From Gnetum montanum (lineage: Eukaryota > Streptophyta > Gnetopsida > Gnetales > Gnetaceae), in NCBI GenBank assembly GCA_015680685.1, contig MNCI01021439.1, positions 112,002 to 176,001 on the forward strand: 64,000 nucleotides of DNA, read 5' to 3'. The first letter of the stretch is position 1. Every line of letters starts with the position of its first letter. Made by a program: the position numbers and the translations under genes. Under the pieces are notes generated by a model. That model was not told the DNA's origin. It ran no database searches and worked only from the letters and a program-made list of their open reading frames with translations. Shown here one piece after another: positions 8,790 to 20,927 of the stretch.

Positions 8790-11490
8790 TCAATCAACCA
8801 TCCTACTCCTTAACATGACAAATATGACATCTAGCCAAGATGCAGTTCATATCTATGATCTAAAACACCTTGTGGTCATAAAATGAAGATAATCACATAG
8901 GCAAAGAGGTAAAATATTGAATTTTGCGATCATTAATGAGGAGTTCTACAACTTGTTCTTTGCTAAGATACAAGCTGGTTTCTTGATACCATGCTCTGAA
9001 TTTGATACTAAGCAACAATTTGAAATGATACACTAGGATGAGAAAGAATGCATCCCATCTCCTTATGACCAAATCCCCATCACCTACTTTTATGGACAAA
9101 TGTTCATACAACTCATAGAGGTTGATGAGTTTAGTGAGGAAATTAGCTTAAAGGATCATCAAGAAGAGGAAGATGAGTTTGAGGCCAAACAGGATTCAAA
9201 CACCTTCATTGGAAGTCTTTTCCAATCTTTTGCTCCTAAAAAAACTGTGCCAATTTCCACGTCTCTTACCTTATCAATGGAACAAATCCCTCGACCCAAC
9301 TCTCCTCCTATCCATCCTACCATGTTTATGTCCTCATCCATCATCACCACATACCAAGCATAACCTATGTCTCAATCCACCTCCTTGTTCTCATCAATGT
9401 TCTTTGCCACATAGCCTTACTCTATTCACCCAGTGTTGATGATATCTACCTCATCATCTCCCTTTGTCATAGTAGGAAGGCCCTCATTGGGACCGTAAGC
9501 AACACAAGCCTCTCATACTCATTTAATACCCTTCATATCATAAGTTCCAACTCAAACGTCTTTTTCCTTATTTAGCCCACTTATGACGGTGTCCACACGA
9601 CCTCTTCCCTCTATGCCAACATTAATTATGCAACCTCAAGCTTCACAACTCCCTTCTCAACCTTCAATACAAGCACCGTAGCCCATAGGGATGCCCCAAG
9701 GTTTGGATTAAGCCTTCCAAATGATCCAAGACCTTACCAAAGAGTTGCAAAGACTAAAGGCTAGTACAACTTAGATAATAAAGGTTCTAAACGTCTACCA
9801 AGATGACCTTATAATCCATAATATGCCTCAAATAACCTTACTTGCAGGCTTTCATATTCCAAACTTCACCAAATACAATGGTGAAGGGGATTCCAATGCA
9901 CATCTAGTCACCTTTTGGTCTAATTGCTTCTTTTTGCAAGCTTAGCTACGTACGATATTAAGAATTTTTTCCATGTTGCTCAAGGATAAGGCATTAGATT
10001 GGTACCAAACCTTGCCTAGAGGTTCCATCTCTTTCCTTAAGGACTTAATTAATCAATTTGACAACCACTTCAAATACAAGTTGAAGCTAGATGCCACATT
10101 AGATCAATTAATGAAGGTGAGGTAGGACCACTTGAACTAGTTAAAAGGTTCATTCAAAGATGGAATTTAATGCTTAATGAGATTCTAGAGTCTATCTCTG
10201 AAATCCACCACTTGGCCATTTGCAAGGAAGTAGTAAATGACTTCATCAAGTCAAAGCTTTACTATCTATAGCCTCGATCACTAATCCAATCCTTCTCGTA
10301 AACTAAGAATATCAATAAGGCAACTGAGGCAAGTAACAATCCAACCTATGTGGCCTATAAAAATCAATATGCAAGGAGGGATGGTAGTAAAACCAAGTGA
10401 GAACATACAACAGTTGTTGTAGTAGCAAAAGACTCAAAAGAAGGAAAGAGGTGGGAATCACCATTACATAACACATATTCTAACTCATCTCAACCATCCA
10501 CTTTCTATGCTCCAAATCAACCAAGTCCAAACTTGGATGGAAGGATAGGTCTAAGTACATGAGGTTGCCTATGAAGCCCTATGACCTTCTAGAACAATTA
10601 CTTAAAGACAACTGTATACAACATAAGCAACTATTTGAAGAGGCTCATAAGAGGCATGATCATCTTTGTGACATAGCTAGAGACCCAACAATAGCTACCA
10701 AAGATGATTCAAAGCTACCAAGGTCCTTCAAGTCATATAGGCATTTTCATTATGATCAAAAGACCAGTCATGATATCAATTTTTGTCTAGCATTAAAGGA
10801 TGACCTCCAAAAGATGATAGACCATAGAGTTGGTGTTGAATAAGCCCAACTCTCCAAGCCCCAATAATAAATCTTACATCATAGTCTCATTCACAGATAT
10901 CAAATGGTCTAATCCTTCTAGGGAATTGTTTGCCATTAAGGTGCCACCATCGTCCCAAAACACAAAGTTCAAAGAGCCCTTTGCTATACAGGTACCACCT
11001 CCTCTAGCCCCTAAGAAGGCTNNNNNNNNNNNNNNNNNNNNNNNNNNNNNNNNNNNNNNNNNNNNNNNNNNNNNNNNNTCATAATGCAATCAACAAGATA
11101 CCAAATCTCTAAAACCTAAGAAACCATTCATTATTTGAGTCCCTCCACGTTCAAAAAGTAAGACCACAACGACCCAAGAACAAAGCCCATCTATTGTGGC
11201 TGATAACTTAGAGGTTAGCAAGAAACCATCATCATAATGGTGACAAAAACAACCTATTACCATGCCAACAACCAAGCCCACTAAAGGTAACCAATGACAA
11301 AAGGCCTTGAACCAGCTAAGGTCTATGCAAAGACTAGCTATGCCTATGGACAAGAGGCCCAATGCATGTACATCAAAACCTAAGCCACAAACTCTAGAAA
11401 GGATGGAGGAGGCTAGAATTGCTAAAATTGAAACATCACACGTCACAAGAAAGAATTTTCTTATGACAATGGAGTAAGCCAAATAGTCAC
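8790..11490 (+). pseudogene. J gag, degenerate
   Basis: Pieces of one polyprotein can be followed in plus frames. An acidic N-terminal segment includes FSEEISLKDHQEEEDEFEAK (9100-9360). A Pro/Ser-rich linker follows (9250-9700). The capsid region has LVTFWSNCFFLQA, LKDKALDWYQTLPRGS and LKDLINQFDNHFKYKL (9840-10090), where Tat and Ogre gags have LKDVALDWY and DLMNAFxxRYK. The C-terminal part (10559-10843) has FKSYRHFHYDQKTSHDINFC and LALKDDLQKMI, like the CxxHxxxGHxTExCxxLKDxIExLI end of such gags. Many TAG and TAA stops and shifts make it non-functional. A 57-base N run lies inside. Confidence 0.75.
11022..11078. other. Run of N (57 bases)
   Basis: Bases are undetermined, either an assembly gap or masking inside J gag. 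Any frames reported across this run are artefacts. Confidence 0.99.
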
Positions 11491-11689
11491 AAAGAACACC
11501 TCACTAAACTTGTATGACCTAGTCATGACTTCTCCTACTCATAGGAATGCACTAGGTCAAGTGTTAACCTCTATCCCTATGAGTGGAGATATGCTCACCA
11601 ACAAAGAATCAATCCACACTATCATTGAGTGAGCTTCGTTTAGGGAAAATGGACATCAACCAATGCTCAAATTTCATAAAAGCAAGGTG

Positions 11690-12150
11690 AAAGTTGACTC
11701 TAGAAATGGAGAAGTGCTATTTGCCCCTCTTCTCATCACTATATGTGTTAGCAAATACAAGGTTCATTGTGTTCATGTAGACGATAGGGGTGATAACTAA
11801 TGTGGTACCATTTTCCATTGTTACCAAACTAGGCTTAACCAAGAATATCCAAGAAACCACAACTTTAGTACTCAAGTCATTTAATGGATCATGAATAGAA
11901 GTGTGAGGTTCTATTTCCTTGGATTTCATAGTTGAAGTATAGTTTCTCACATCTGCCAACTTCATGGTGGTTGAAGAAACACTTGGATTTAACTTGATCC
12001 TAGAAATGCCATGGTTAGCTAAGCTTCATGTAGTCTCATTCCCTATACAACAAGATACTCACTTAACCTATGATGGAGGGGAAATTATCATTCATGGGGA
12101 CAAGGTGTTGCTACCTTTGATTAACTATGTTAACATTGACCGAGGTTCAT
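11690..12150 (+). pseudogene. J aspartic protease region, degenerate
   Basis: In shifting frames this follows the Tat protease module. It starts with a segment like GEVLFAPLLITICVSKYKVH, then a region where the catalytic DxGSxxN motif should be (VDDRGDN-like), and ends with LGFNLILEMPWLAKLHVV. The last piece corresponds to the YxxILGRPWIHxxxAVxS motif that closes such proteases. Stops in every frame show it is dead. The expected reverse transcriptase does not follow. About 330 bases later the hairpin repeats begin. Confidence 0.65.
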
Positions 12151-12477
12151 AGGTGGAGTTTTAAGAGAAAACTCCTAGTACTTAGACTAGGACCAAAAAT
12201 AATGAGAACAACAATTATGCAAATAACATCAACTCTATAACACTAAATTACCAATGGACATTCATGTAGCTTAGCATGCTAAGCAAGAGAGATGGTGAGG
12301 ATAATATTGTGGCAAAAAGATTCCTTGATCTCTGAAAAATCAAACAACAAGTTCATGATAAACATCTCATCCATTCTTTTGTCAATCATTTCTTCACCTT
12401 TGCAACATTATATCATGTTTCCTTGTTGATTCTATCCTTGTATGCTCTTCTAAGAGCATCCAATACTTACTAGGCAA
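12151..12477 (+). other. Short spacer where J pol would be expected
   Basis: No RT, RNase H or integrase motif is seen between the protease remnant and the hairpin repeats. J has therefore lost pol by deletion or always lacked it. Confidence 0.5.
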
Positions 12478-12585
12478 GTATGGACCATGGCCCACCAAGG
12501 CCTAAAACTAGCAACCTTATGGCTCACCAAGGCCCACACATGGCAACTTAATGGCCCACTAAGGCCTAAAATTGGAATCCAAATA
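12478..12585 (+). repeat. Hairpin-box repeats of J, left group
   Basis: Three units (starting near 12486, 12518 and 12551) have stems GGCC/GGCC or GGCT/GGCC around 6-nt loops CACCAA or CACTAA. Two are followed by TAAAACTAGC or TAAAATTGG. The unit layout equals that in K, AB and C, but the stem sequence differs and still pairs. Confidence 0.75.
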
Positions 12586-12699
12586 ATCCTTGGAATGGGT
12601 TCCAAGCATCAACCATGACCAAGACACATCTCCTAGTTGTCCATCCTTGAACCATTGAAGCTAATACAACCCTATACCAAATTGGAAACCTAGACACCA

Positions 12700-15130
12700 A
12701 CACTGGAAGGTTCTAAGTGCTAAAAATGATCAAACTCATACTAAAATAAGACATTTTTGAGGAACTACATTGGAACAACATTATCCAATGTATCTCTAAG
12801 GAAAAGGAGCAAGAATAAGGTTCCAATAACCTTTGAGATTAACAATTTTGAGCCTGGACCATAGCCATAGGTATTAGCAATCCTAGGGCTCAAAAACTTA
12901 GCCAATTGACCTTCTACCTTGCCTAAAATTCAAGATTTCTTCACATGTATGTTGGAATAAAGCAATTCAACACAACTCTAAATAAAAGAGACAAAAACAA
13001 GGTCCTAATGACCTCTAGGACCAACAGTTTTGAGGCTAGACCATAACCATTAGTACCAACAACACTAGGACCCCAAAAACTTGGCCAGTTTGCCTTCTAA
13101 ATTATTCAAAAATCAAAATTTTTTTACAACTACACCAGAGCCATGCTAGCTAGCATTGCTCTAGGGGGAATGGGGATTCCAATCATTAATCCAACCTTTA
13201 ATTAACTTTAGAATAGTCACACTAACCCCAACACCCAAGTAGAAGACTCTAGCAGCACCAAAACCTTGTCAAATCCAACAAATAGTGGTAAAAATCATGG
13301 ATTTCAATGGAACCATGTTGGGGACACCCCAACAACATTGGCCAGTGTGGCCCCAACATGGTTAGGTGGGGTAGAACCTTAAAACACGAAAATCAACCTC
13401 CTAGTTAACAATTGTTTGCCTTAACACTTCCCCATAATTGATGATAGAAAACAACCAATAAAAAATAAGTCAAATTGCATACTCTCTACCTTCCCCACAC
13501 TAGGGAACCCCCCACCCATGTAGGATAATGATTGTCCAATGTGGGTGCCCTGAGGATGACCCACAAAAACCTCTTAACATTCCAAAATAGACTTAAAACT
13601 TATTCTCATAACCTTAACACCTCTCCCTAGTCTCTAGTAGCCAAAAATTGACAAAATATAAGTCAAAATTCATGTCTAACCCCATTCCCATGCTAGGTAT
13701 CCCTCACACATGTTGACCAACGTGGGTCCAATGTGGGTGCCCTAAGGATGATTTACAAAACCCAATTCATAACCTAAAATAGCCTTTAAAACTACCCCTA
13801 TGACCCCAAAACCTTGCAAGAACCTCCCATAGTTATTAGACATCTTAAAATAGACCTAAAAATAGCAAAATATTATCATCCCCCTTCATCCACACTAGAG
13901 CCATACTGGCCAGAGTGGTTGAGGGGGGAATGATTGTAAAAAAATACCAAATGACCTTCAAAATGGTTGATTTTAGTGCCAAATCTTAGCCATCGACATT
14001 TGTAACCATGGGAACTCAAAGGCTTGGTTGATTTACAATCAAAACCCATTGGAAATCAATATTCTAAGGTACGCATGTTGAGGAAGGTCATAACTACACT
14101 AGCTAGTGTGGCTCTATTGTGGGTAAGGTTCTTTACCACTTTTGGCAATACTTTGGCACACCCAAAGGTCTAAAACTTAACCTATCAGAGCCTATAATCC
14201 GAAAACCTTCAACTAACAATCATTTGACCTCATTTTGATCATAAAAACTCATTAGACCTCCTCACCCACATTAAAGCAATGCTGCCTAGTGTGGCTAAGG
14301 GGGTTGTAACCATTCCAATGCTCAAATGACCATCAAACGTGGACAATTTCAAGTCTAAACCTTTACTATTATTACTAGCCACCATAGAAGCATGAAAAAT
14401 TGGTCAACTTACCTTTGAAACCATCCCAGAACCACAAAGAGAATGCATTCATGCTGAGGGGTACTAGAGCGTCACTAGCTAGCATGGCCTCAGCATGGGT
14501 GAGGTTCCCAATAAGATTCTACCCATACAACACCCTTCAAATGGTTCTAAAAATCAACTATGGAAGCATAAAACTTCAAAACCCTAGATTTAGCTATAAT
14601 TTGACCATGTTTTAATCCTGTAACCACCTAGATTAGACCATCCACACTGAGACCACCCCCCCTCTCCATGTTGGCTAGCATGGTTCTATGGGATATGGCC
14701 CTAAAACCTACTTTCATTGTAAGATTCAACCTCCAAAATGATCAATTTTGACCATGGTGACCCTACACTACTCTAGGAAGGTCATAGAACACCAATTTTG
14801 ATCCTATGGATGTCATGATATCAATTTTCCTTAGTAGCTACATTAGACTTATGCTTGCCAACATTTCTCTAGCATGCATGGTAGTTCCAACCTTTAATGG
14901 TGGCTTCTAGAGGTCCAAATCAATGCCAAATTGACCAATTCCCACCTAGTCCACTATGCTAATCATACAGGCCATTAGTAGTTAAAAACTAGTCAAAATA
15001 AACTTGGGAAATCACATGACCATCCTATCCACACTGGGGATCACCCCACCCATGTTGGCCAATGTGGGTGTCTAGAAAGCCCTTGTTTTTTTACATTAAA
15101 CAGCCTCCATAGATGCCTCAAGCCATCAAC
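12700..15130 (+). repeat. ~190-bp tandem array, about 12 degenerate units
   Basis: A landmark resembling CATGYTGGCYAGYRTGGYTC recurs near 12950, 13133, 13310, 13510, 13700, 13905, 14090, 14275, 14455, 14650, 14845 and 15040, a spacing of about 180-205 bp. Between landmarks each unit has related phrases such as CCAAAAACTTGRCC and ATTGACC. Units are far from identical, so the array is old. It lies inside the hairpin-repeat region of J. It might be a retroelement-derived satellite. Open frames in it are accidental. Confidence 0.8.
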
Positions 15131-15431
15131 CTTGTAGCCTCACACCATGGCCTTATAAGGCCTAAAACTAGAAGAATCTAACCCTTATTAATCATGTTTT
15201 ACCATATGTTTTACAGCTTGATTGATTTGACCTTGTTTTATGATGTTTCAACTTATTTTGACCTTCTTATGCATTGTTGACTGTATTATCATCAATTGAT
15301 CTCATGCAACTTCTACATAACTTTAGTATCATCATATCTACCTTAGTTTCTCCATCATGGCCTCTGTTTATCTTTTCTTAGCCTTTAATTGGTATTAGGT
15401 GATGGGGTTTGACCATTCTTGACCATCATTT

Positions 15432-15500
15432 AACACCATGTATCTATGGCCTGCCAAGGTCTTAAACTAGCAACATGGCCCATTAAGGCCTAAAAATAGC
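15432..15500 (+). repeat. Hairpin-box repeats of J, right group
   Basis: Two more units, GGCC-TGCCAA-GGTC followed by TTAAACTAGC and GGCC-CATTAA-GGCC followed by TAAAAATAGC, appear after the 190-bp array. With the left group they bracket the array. Confidence 0.7.
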
Positions 15501-16640
15501 AAAATGTAACCTTGGTTGAGCATGCTTGACCTTAGTTTTTATACCTTCATTATGTTTCAACTTGTTTTTAATCTTTAATTAACCTTATGTGGCCTTTGTT
15601 CCATCTTATTTGTCTTCACCTACCTCTTATAGCTTCAGTTGATCTTCTTTGTATCTTTTTCGACCTTAAAATAACATGTGTTGGCATAGTTACCATGATA
15701 TTTTATATCATTTTGGCATTATTTGCTCATTTTTACCTAGGTGACACTTGATGTGCTTATGTTGTCATGTAGGAATGAGCCAAAAGAATAAGAAAGCAAA
15801 TTCGATTAGCCTTAGAGCCTAAATAAGCCCCTCTCATAATGTTGTTAGATCAAGTTGACTGTAAATATCCAAACCTTGAGCCTTGAAACCATTACACTAT
15901 ATAGTTATAACATCTTGAAGTAGCCTAATGACCATTGACCTTGAAGCTAGAAACATGACGGAGAGTCCCTTAGTCAAAATTTTCATCTAGATCGCAATGG
16001 TGAGGAGAAAGCACTTGAAACCAAGTTCCTCACTAGAACTTAAGCTTACTCATGCCATCATCAAATCCTTTTAATGCAACATTAAATCCATCACATAACT
16101 CTGATTACACCTAACACTCACATGTTTTCTTGTAGTGTTGTTTACCATTATTAGCACATTGCAATGAATGATTGATCTTGATGATTTCGATGATCTACAA
16201 CAAGCAAGCCTGCATGTTTTCTCTCTCTCTTTATTTCTCTATTTGCACAAAAGATGAATTGTAAAACTTTGTAACATATGTAACATATGGTAGCTTGGTG
16301 TCCTAATCATCTTATATGGCCTTATGCATTATAATGTAACAACATGTTTTCTTTGTCTTATTTCTTGTTATCTTGGAGTTGTAATTGTAGGATAAAGCTT
16401 AGAGTCATTGTAAAGGCATAATTCATCATAGCAATAAGTCATCACATGACCTTAATGAGTAAGATTCAATGAGTTTGTCCTATTGTGCCAAGAGTGCTTA
16501 CTCCACTTCACTCTTATTACCTCTTCTTGAGCCCAACCCCATAGCCTAATCATAACCTTCCTTTCCCTAAGAGAAAATGATGACTAATGTCTAACACTCA
16601 TGGATTATGGCCATATGACATTCCTTCGTCATGCTCCATT
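15501..16640. other. Unassigned AT-rich DNA
   Basis: No gene, LTR edge or repeat of note was found. It may be the remaining 3' part of J. A 3' LTR matching 7055-8250 was looked for by eye and not found. Confidence 0.45.
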
Positions 16641-16644
16641 TACA

Positions 16645-16785
16645 AGTTCATTGAATGTAACACATCTCATTCAATAGGAAAATCATTAAGTCCATCGGAT
16701 GTAACACATCTCATTCTGTTGGAAAAACCAAATCAAGTTTATCAAATGTAACACATTTCCTTCGATGGAAAACCATATCAAATGC
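16645..16785. repeat. Three ~50-bp tandem units
   Basis: The phrase ATGTAACACATCTCATTC, or a close variant, followed by a GGAAAA stretch occurs three times (near 16652, 16696 and 16748). A fourth weaker copy (ATGTAATGCATCTCATGC) lies near 17261. Confidence 0.7.
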
Positions 16786-16799
16786 AACTTTGGAAAATA

Positions 16800-18404
16800 A
16801 ACCTAATGAAGGTTTTTTCCCATAAAAAAAATGGGCAAAGCAAATTGCTAAGAAGTTGAAAGATCACTAAAGACCAAAAGACAAACCAATGGCTCCAAAC
16901 ATGCAAAGGAAAAAGTCTAATGGCCAAAGAAACCTTGGAGTGAAGTTTTGGTTCCTCAAATGCATTGTTGAGTGACTAACACTTTGAAACATAAAGTGTG
17001 AAGACTTATTGATTATTCAACATGTCGGTACCATGTTGTAGCCATGATGTCAGCACTTGGAACTCATTGTTAACTCTCATGATCAAATGTAACCTATAAA
17101 TTTTACCACCCCATCATCATAAGCACTCTTTGGCATGGTTTGACGCTACTAAATCAAGCGTGGAGAGGGAATGCCAATGATGGATCTATAGTGGTATTTT
17201 GTATTCTTTGTCAATGCCTCTTGGGTCAATCCTAAAGTAAAAGATGGATCATAGGTATCATATGTAATGCATCTCATGCTTCAAAATACCAAAGACCCCA
17301 TGTGATCATTACTCATGAATTGGGACTATAAGTCTCCTCTCCTTGTAATTTAGTTGGTGATTTGGTGGATTATTTATATCCATGTTTATAGTTGAGTGTA
17401 CTCTTAAGCATTTCCTCACTTTTCTATTTATTCCATGTATGGGCTTTTCTAAAACTTATGGCACTCTATGAAAAACTCCATTGATGTAAGATTTAAGCTT
17501 GATAGAAGAGATATGTTTGTCTCTATATCCTTGTCTCATTATCCCATTTTAGTTATTTCATCTATTTAAATTGAATTCTATTATGTCATTATTTCACCAA
17601 TTTCAAACTTATTTCAATTTACGAAGAAGAAGATCTTCCTTGGAGTTCAATCTCCATTATGATACCTTATGTATTCCTTGTGGTTGTAGGTATGGGAAAA
17701 ATTCCAAGTTGAAGAAGCAATTTGTTAAACAACCAAAAATTCATTAAAGCTCAAGAGAGGAAGTTGTACTAAAAATTTGTTTCAGTCCTAGAAATGTAGT
17801 AAGGGCCTTCAAAAACTCAACAATTTGGACTACTCTTGCTATTGCTAGGCTAATAACAACATCCTCTACCCTTACACATAGTTAATGCTTAACTTCCACA
17901 TCATTTTAGAGTTAATTTCAATATTACCTATTAACTACAAGTTTGTCATGACTTGTGCTCTACTCAAAGATATACCATGAACTCACCAAAAGTTGTGGTA
18001 TTGTAAAGATAAAATGGCTACTATATCTATTCATCACAACTTCACTACAAATCATGGTGTTATAACATGAGGCAACCATAAGTTATGGTATTAACAAATG
18101 CTTAAGGAAAAATGCTATCAACTTCTATAATAATTATGACTTGACCATGAATGCATTCTGACTTATGCTTAATATTTCATGAGTGCTCCATCACTTGTAT
18201 TTATTATCCTCAGCTCCTAGATATACCACAACTTGACTAAAACTCATGATTCTTAACAAAAATTGCCCTAGGATCCATGGTCGATAATATCATGAGGGAT
18301 CCACTACTCATGGTTTGAGTCTTAGTTAACTTTTTAGTCAAATTTTGAAGCTAGGCTAGAATTTTTAGAAAGAAAAAAATAACCTTATTCCATTGTCACC
18401 TCCA
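16800..18404 (+). other. Probable 5' LTR region of copia element G (left edge unknown)
   Basis: A primer-binding site follows at 18408, so sequence immediately upstream should be G's 5' LTR, ending near TCCA at 18404. A possible TATA box, CCTATAAATT, is at 17092. I could not find the TG start or a second copy, because the 3' LTR lies outside or was not recognised. A weak repeat of AAGTTRTGGTATT-like words lies at 17990-18100. Confidence 0.4.
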
Positions 18405-18407
18405 AAA

Positions 18408-18423
18408 TTTGGTATCAAATCTT
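18408..18423 (+). other. Primer-binding site of G (initiator tRNA-Met type)
   Basis: TTTGGTATCAAATCTT matches the common plant copia site TTGGTATCAGAGCTT at most positions. It stands 18 bases before the gag start codon at 18441. Confidence 0.7.
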
Positions 18424-18440
18424 GTTATTGGTGTTCAAAG

Positions 18441-18683
18441 ATGTCAAAAGAAGTGCCAAAATATTACTTAATATTTAATGAAAATAATGATTTCACCTAC
18501 TACAACATGCCAATGGAGAGCTTGTTTAACGTTAATGAACATAAGAAGTAGTAAAGAATGGCTTTAATGAATGTAAGAAATAGTAAAATAAGAAGAATGC
18601 ATTAGCCAAGATTATGATGTGCAACTCTTTGAGTAAGAGAATTGGACCAAGATAATCAACAAAGGCAATGTCGAAGCTCGTTA
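18441..18683 (+). pseudogene. G gag, N-terminal part (copia)
   Basis: ATG at 18441 begins MSKEVPKYYLIFN and NDFTYYNMPMESLF, like copia gags that start with a KFDGxNFxxWxxxMExLL stretch. Further on, NALAKIMMCNSL and the KLVKL end correspond to the conserved block with ALxxIxLxLSxSV. The sequence breaks at 18688 where AB inserted and resumes at 30953 with HLCKNIMA, so the two parts read as one frame across the insertion. Several stops are present. Confidence 0.75.
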
Positions 18684-18688
18684 AGTTG

Positions 18689-20262
18689 TGTAACGACGGA
18701 AAATGTCGGTAGTTGGAATACCAAACAAAATCCGTGTATACAATCTTAACCATGGATCTGTGCGAGGGCTGTGTTGGAGACAACGAATCCGCAATGCCCT
18801 GAATGGTCTTGTCGATCAGACAGGGACATACTAAATCAGTAAACCGATGGAGATTATGAATATTTTCATGGCACGATTTGATTCAACGAGTCGCAAAATG
18901 AGAGAAAAAAAATGTAGATGAATTGTAACAATGATAACGTTAACACGGTAAAGGGAATCAGACACGAGAGAAATGCGTGATTTCAAGATCTATGCTTTGA
19001 CCCAAAAAATGAATATTTTGTATACCACGTTACACTGGGGATACCTCGATTGCCTTGTGTGAAGCAAACACAAAATAACAAGAAAACTATCTAAATAGAA
19101 GTACAGAATGGAGTCTGATCTACCTCGTAGGCCAGAGATGGGATGCAAGGAAGGTCAAGTTCTGATGGCTATTGATCAATTGCTTCTGATCAATAGAACT
19201 CACAAGCCACACCAGATGATCTCTTGATCTCTGATCTACTCCTTTTGCCTTGGGTAGTCTCTGCTTGGAATTGCCAACGATCACCAATGGAGAAAGTTGT
19301 GTCTTCGCCAAAGGATTGATCGTTCCTGCTACCAATGCTTAAGCAAAATGTCTCCTATCTCTATTAAAAGATAGTGCTGCCAAAAGATTGCCAAAAATGC
19401 TGCTCTCTATCTCTGTCTCTCTATGTGTCTCCATCTTCTTTGTTCTTCTTCGCCAACTAGGATATTTATAAGTTTGACAATATGTGGAGAAGGCATGGCT
19501 ATGATGACATGTGTTTCAAAATTTTCAGAAGATCGTTGACCTAACCATCCTTGTGTTGAAATTCGTGACTACACACAATACGCGCATCTGCGTATTGTGC
19601 GTATGAGTAACAAATGTGGATCAGGCATTGTCTCAGTTGATTTTGGGCTACATTACGCTCGTACGCATTGCATCACATGCAAGAGAGTAATAAAGCACAA
19701 AAGTAATGGACTCAAGTTGCTTTACACTCGTTCACGCTGCCAAGTGTAGTGAAGCGTAAACAATGATTAGCTTGACGATGAATTACGCTGACGTACGATG
19801 CGTTGTGTAAAGAGCATAAGGTGATCAATCTGCAAGAAAGAGAAAAGAATTGACCTATTGTGCTTCCTTTGGATTCTCTGTGATGCTTTTGAAGCTCATT
19901 ACGCTGCCTTGTGTAACAGAGCATAAATCTGCCCTTGGATAAAAGACTTAGCAGAATACACAAGAGATCGCATATTACGCTGCTTAGGCCTTAAGCTTCG
20001 CCAAATCTACTGAAGTAAACTACCTTCTAATGTTAGACTATGTTACGCTAAGCATCATTACACTATGTTGCGTACTATAGCGTAAAGACGGAAAACATAG
20101 TAAGATAGGAAATCTGCAAAAAGGAAACCGAAGTCTTGATGCCGCGTGCCTCTTTGCCTTGCCTTGCCTTGCCTTGTTCTCCTTTCTGGAATTCTGTCAT
20201 GTACTTTTGTCTGAATCGTGAATCTTCGCCTGAGGCCGACTCACAACTTTCACGGTGTTTCA
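18689..20262 (-). repeat. 3' LTR of AB
   Basis: In plus coordinates it starts TGTAACGAC and ends GGTGTTTCA, so on the element strand it runs TGAAACACC to GTCGTTACA. It carries a TATA box (19461-19472), a 10-bp stem inverted repeat (19574-19599) and many TTACGC/GCGTAA words (about 19650-20100). Homologous full-length copies are at 29373-30947 and 59635-61201. Confidence 0.95.
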
Positions 20263-20276
20263 ATGGCCCCTCTTTG
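20263..20276 (-). other. Polypurine tract of AB
   Basis: On the minus strand CAACAAAGAGGGGCCAT directly precedes the 3' LTR. Element C has an identical tract. Confidence 0.85.
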
Positions 20277-20927
20277 TTGACAGTTAGAGGGCTTGCCCGA
20301 AAGAGGTCGACAAAGAATACGAAACACCAGAGAGGTAAAAGCACTAGCAACGTTCATCAATGGTTACTCAAGTGTCGCCCTGTCAACATAGGAGAGCAAA
20401 GATGGAGGAAATAGGAGATAGGATGATACAGGAGGAAACAGGTTCTGGGAAGACACAAATGAGTAAGGATGACTTCTTCACGCATAAACAGTTAGGTTTT
20501 CTCCTACAGGTGCATTAGCATGGAGTTATGCCGTCATTTTGTAGATGAAGGGGTTGCATAGACGAATTGTGTTACGTCTACAGGGCCTGGGTGGATGTGT
20601 TTCACCCATTTTACCAACCCCATTTTTTTGGGCGTCCATTAGGTGAATTACGTTACGCCAGTTTATGGACTTGATTGTAATGCAAATGCGGAAAACGGGT
20701 GCTGCGTGCGTAGATTTTGCAAACGGGAAGTAGATGGTAGAGATAAAGTATAGTAAGAGCTGAGGGTAGGATTATAAGGGGAACAGAGATGCACTTCTAA
20801 GTGGACAAGCTAACCTGAGTAGCCATTTCAAGACGCTATTTGTACTTCACCGCTCAGATGAATGCATCTTTGAATGACATCCTCGAAGCAAGTAACCTGC
20901 AACCAAAGAAGAAAATAGAGGATACCA
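20277..20927 (-). other. 3' untranslated tail of AB
   Basis: No gene was recognised. The block matches 61216-61860 of element C over its length. On the minus strand a likely splice acceptor, CTTTGGTTGCAG followed by GT, lies near 20892-20905. It is conserved in C as CTGTGGTTGCAG near 61798. Confidence 0.5.

Noticed and set aside
10830-11089. Frames crossing the N run
   Set aside because: The residues are unknown, so no frame through it can be trusted.
11090-11482. 130-codon hydrophobic minus-strand frame, membrane-protein-like
   Set aside because: It begins next to the N run and is antisense to J gag C-terminal sequence. The hydrophobicity reflects complementing a Lys/Asn/Thr-rich sequence.
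15501-18404. 3' LTR of J
   Set aside because: Searched for by eye with the terminal words of J's 5' LTR and a polypurine tract. Nothing convincing was found, so it was not annotated.
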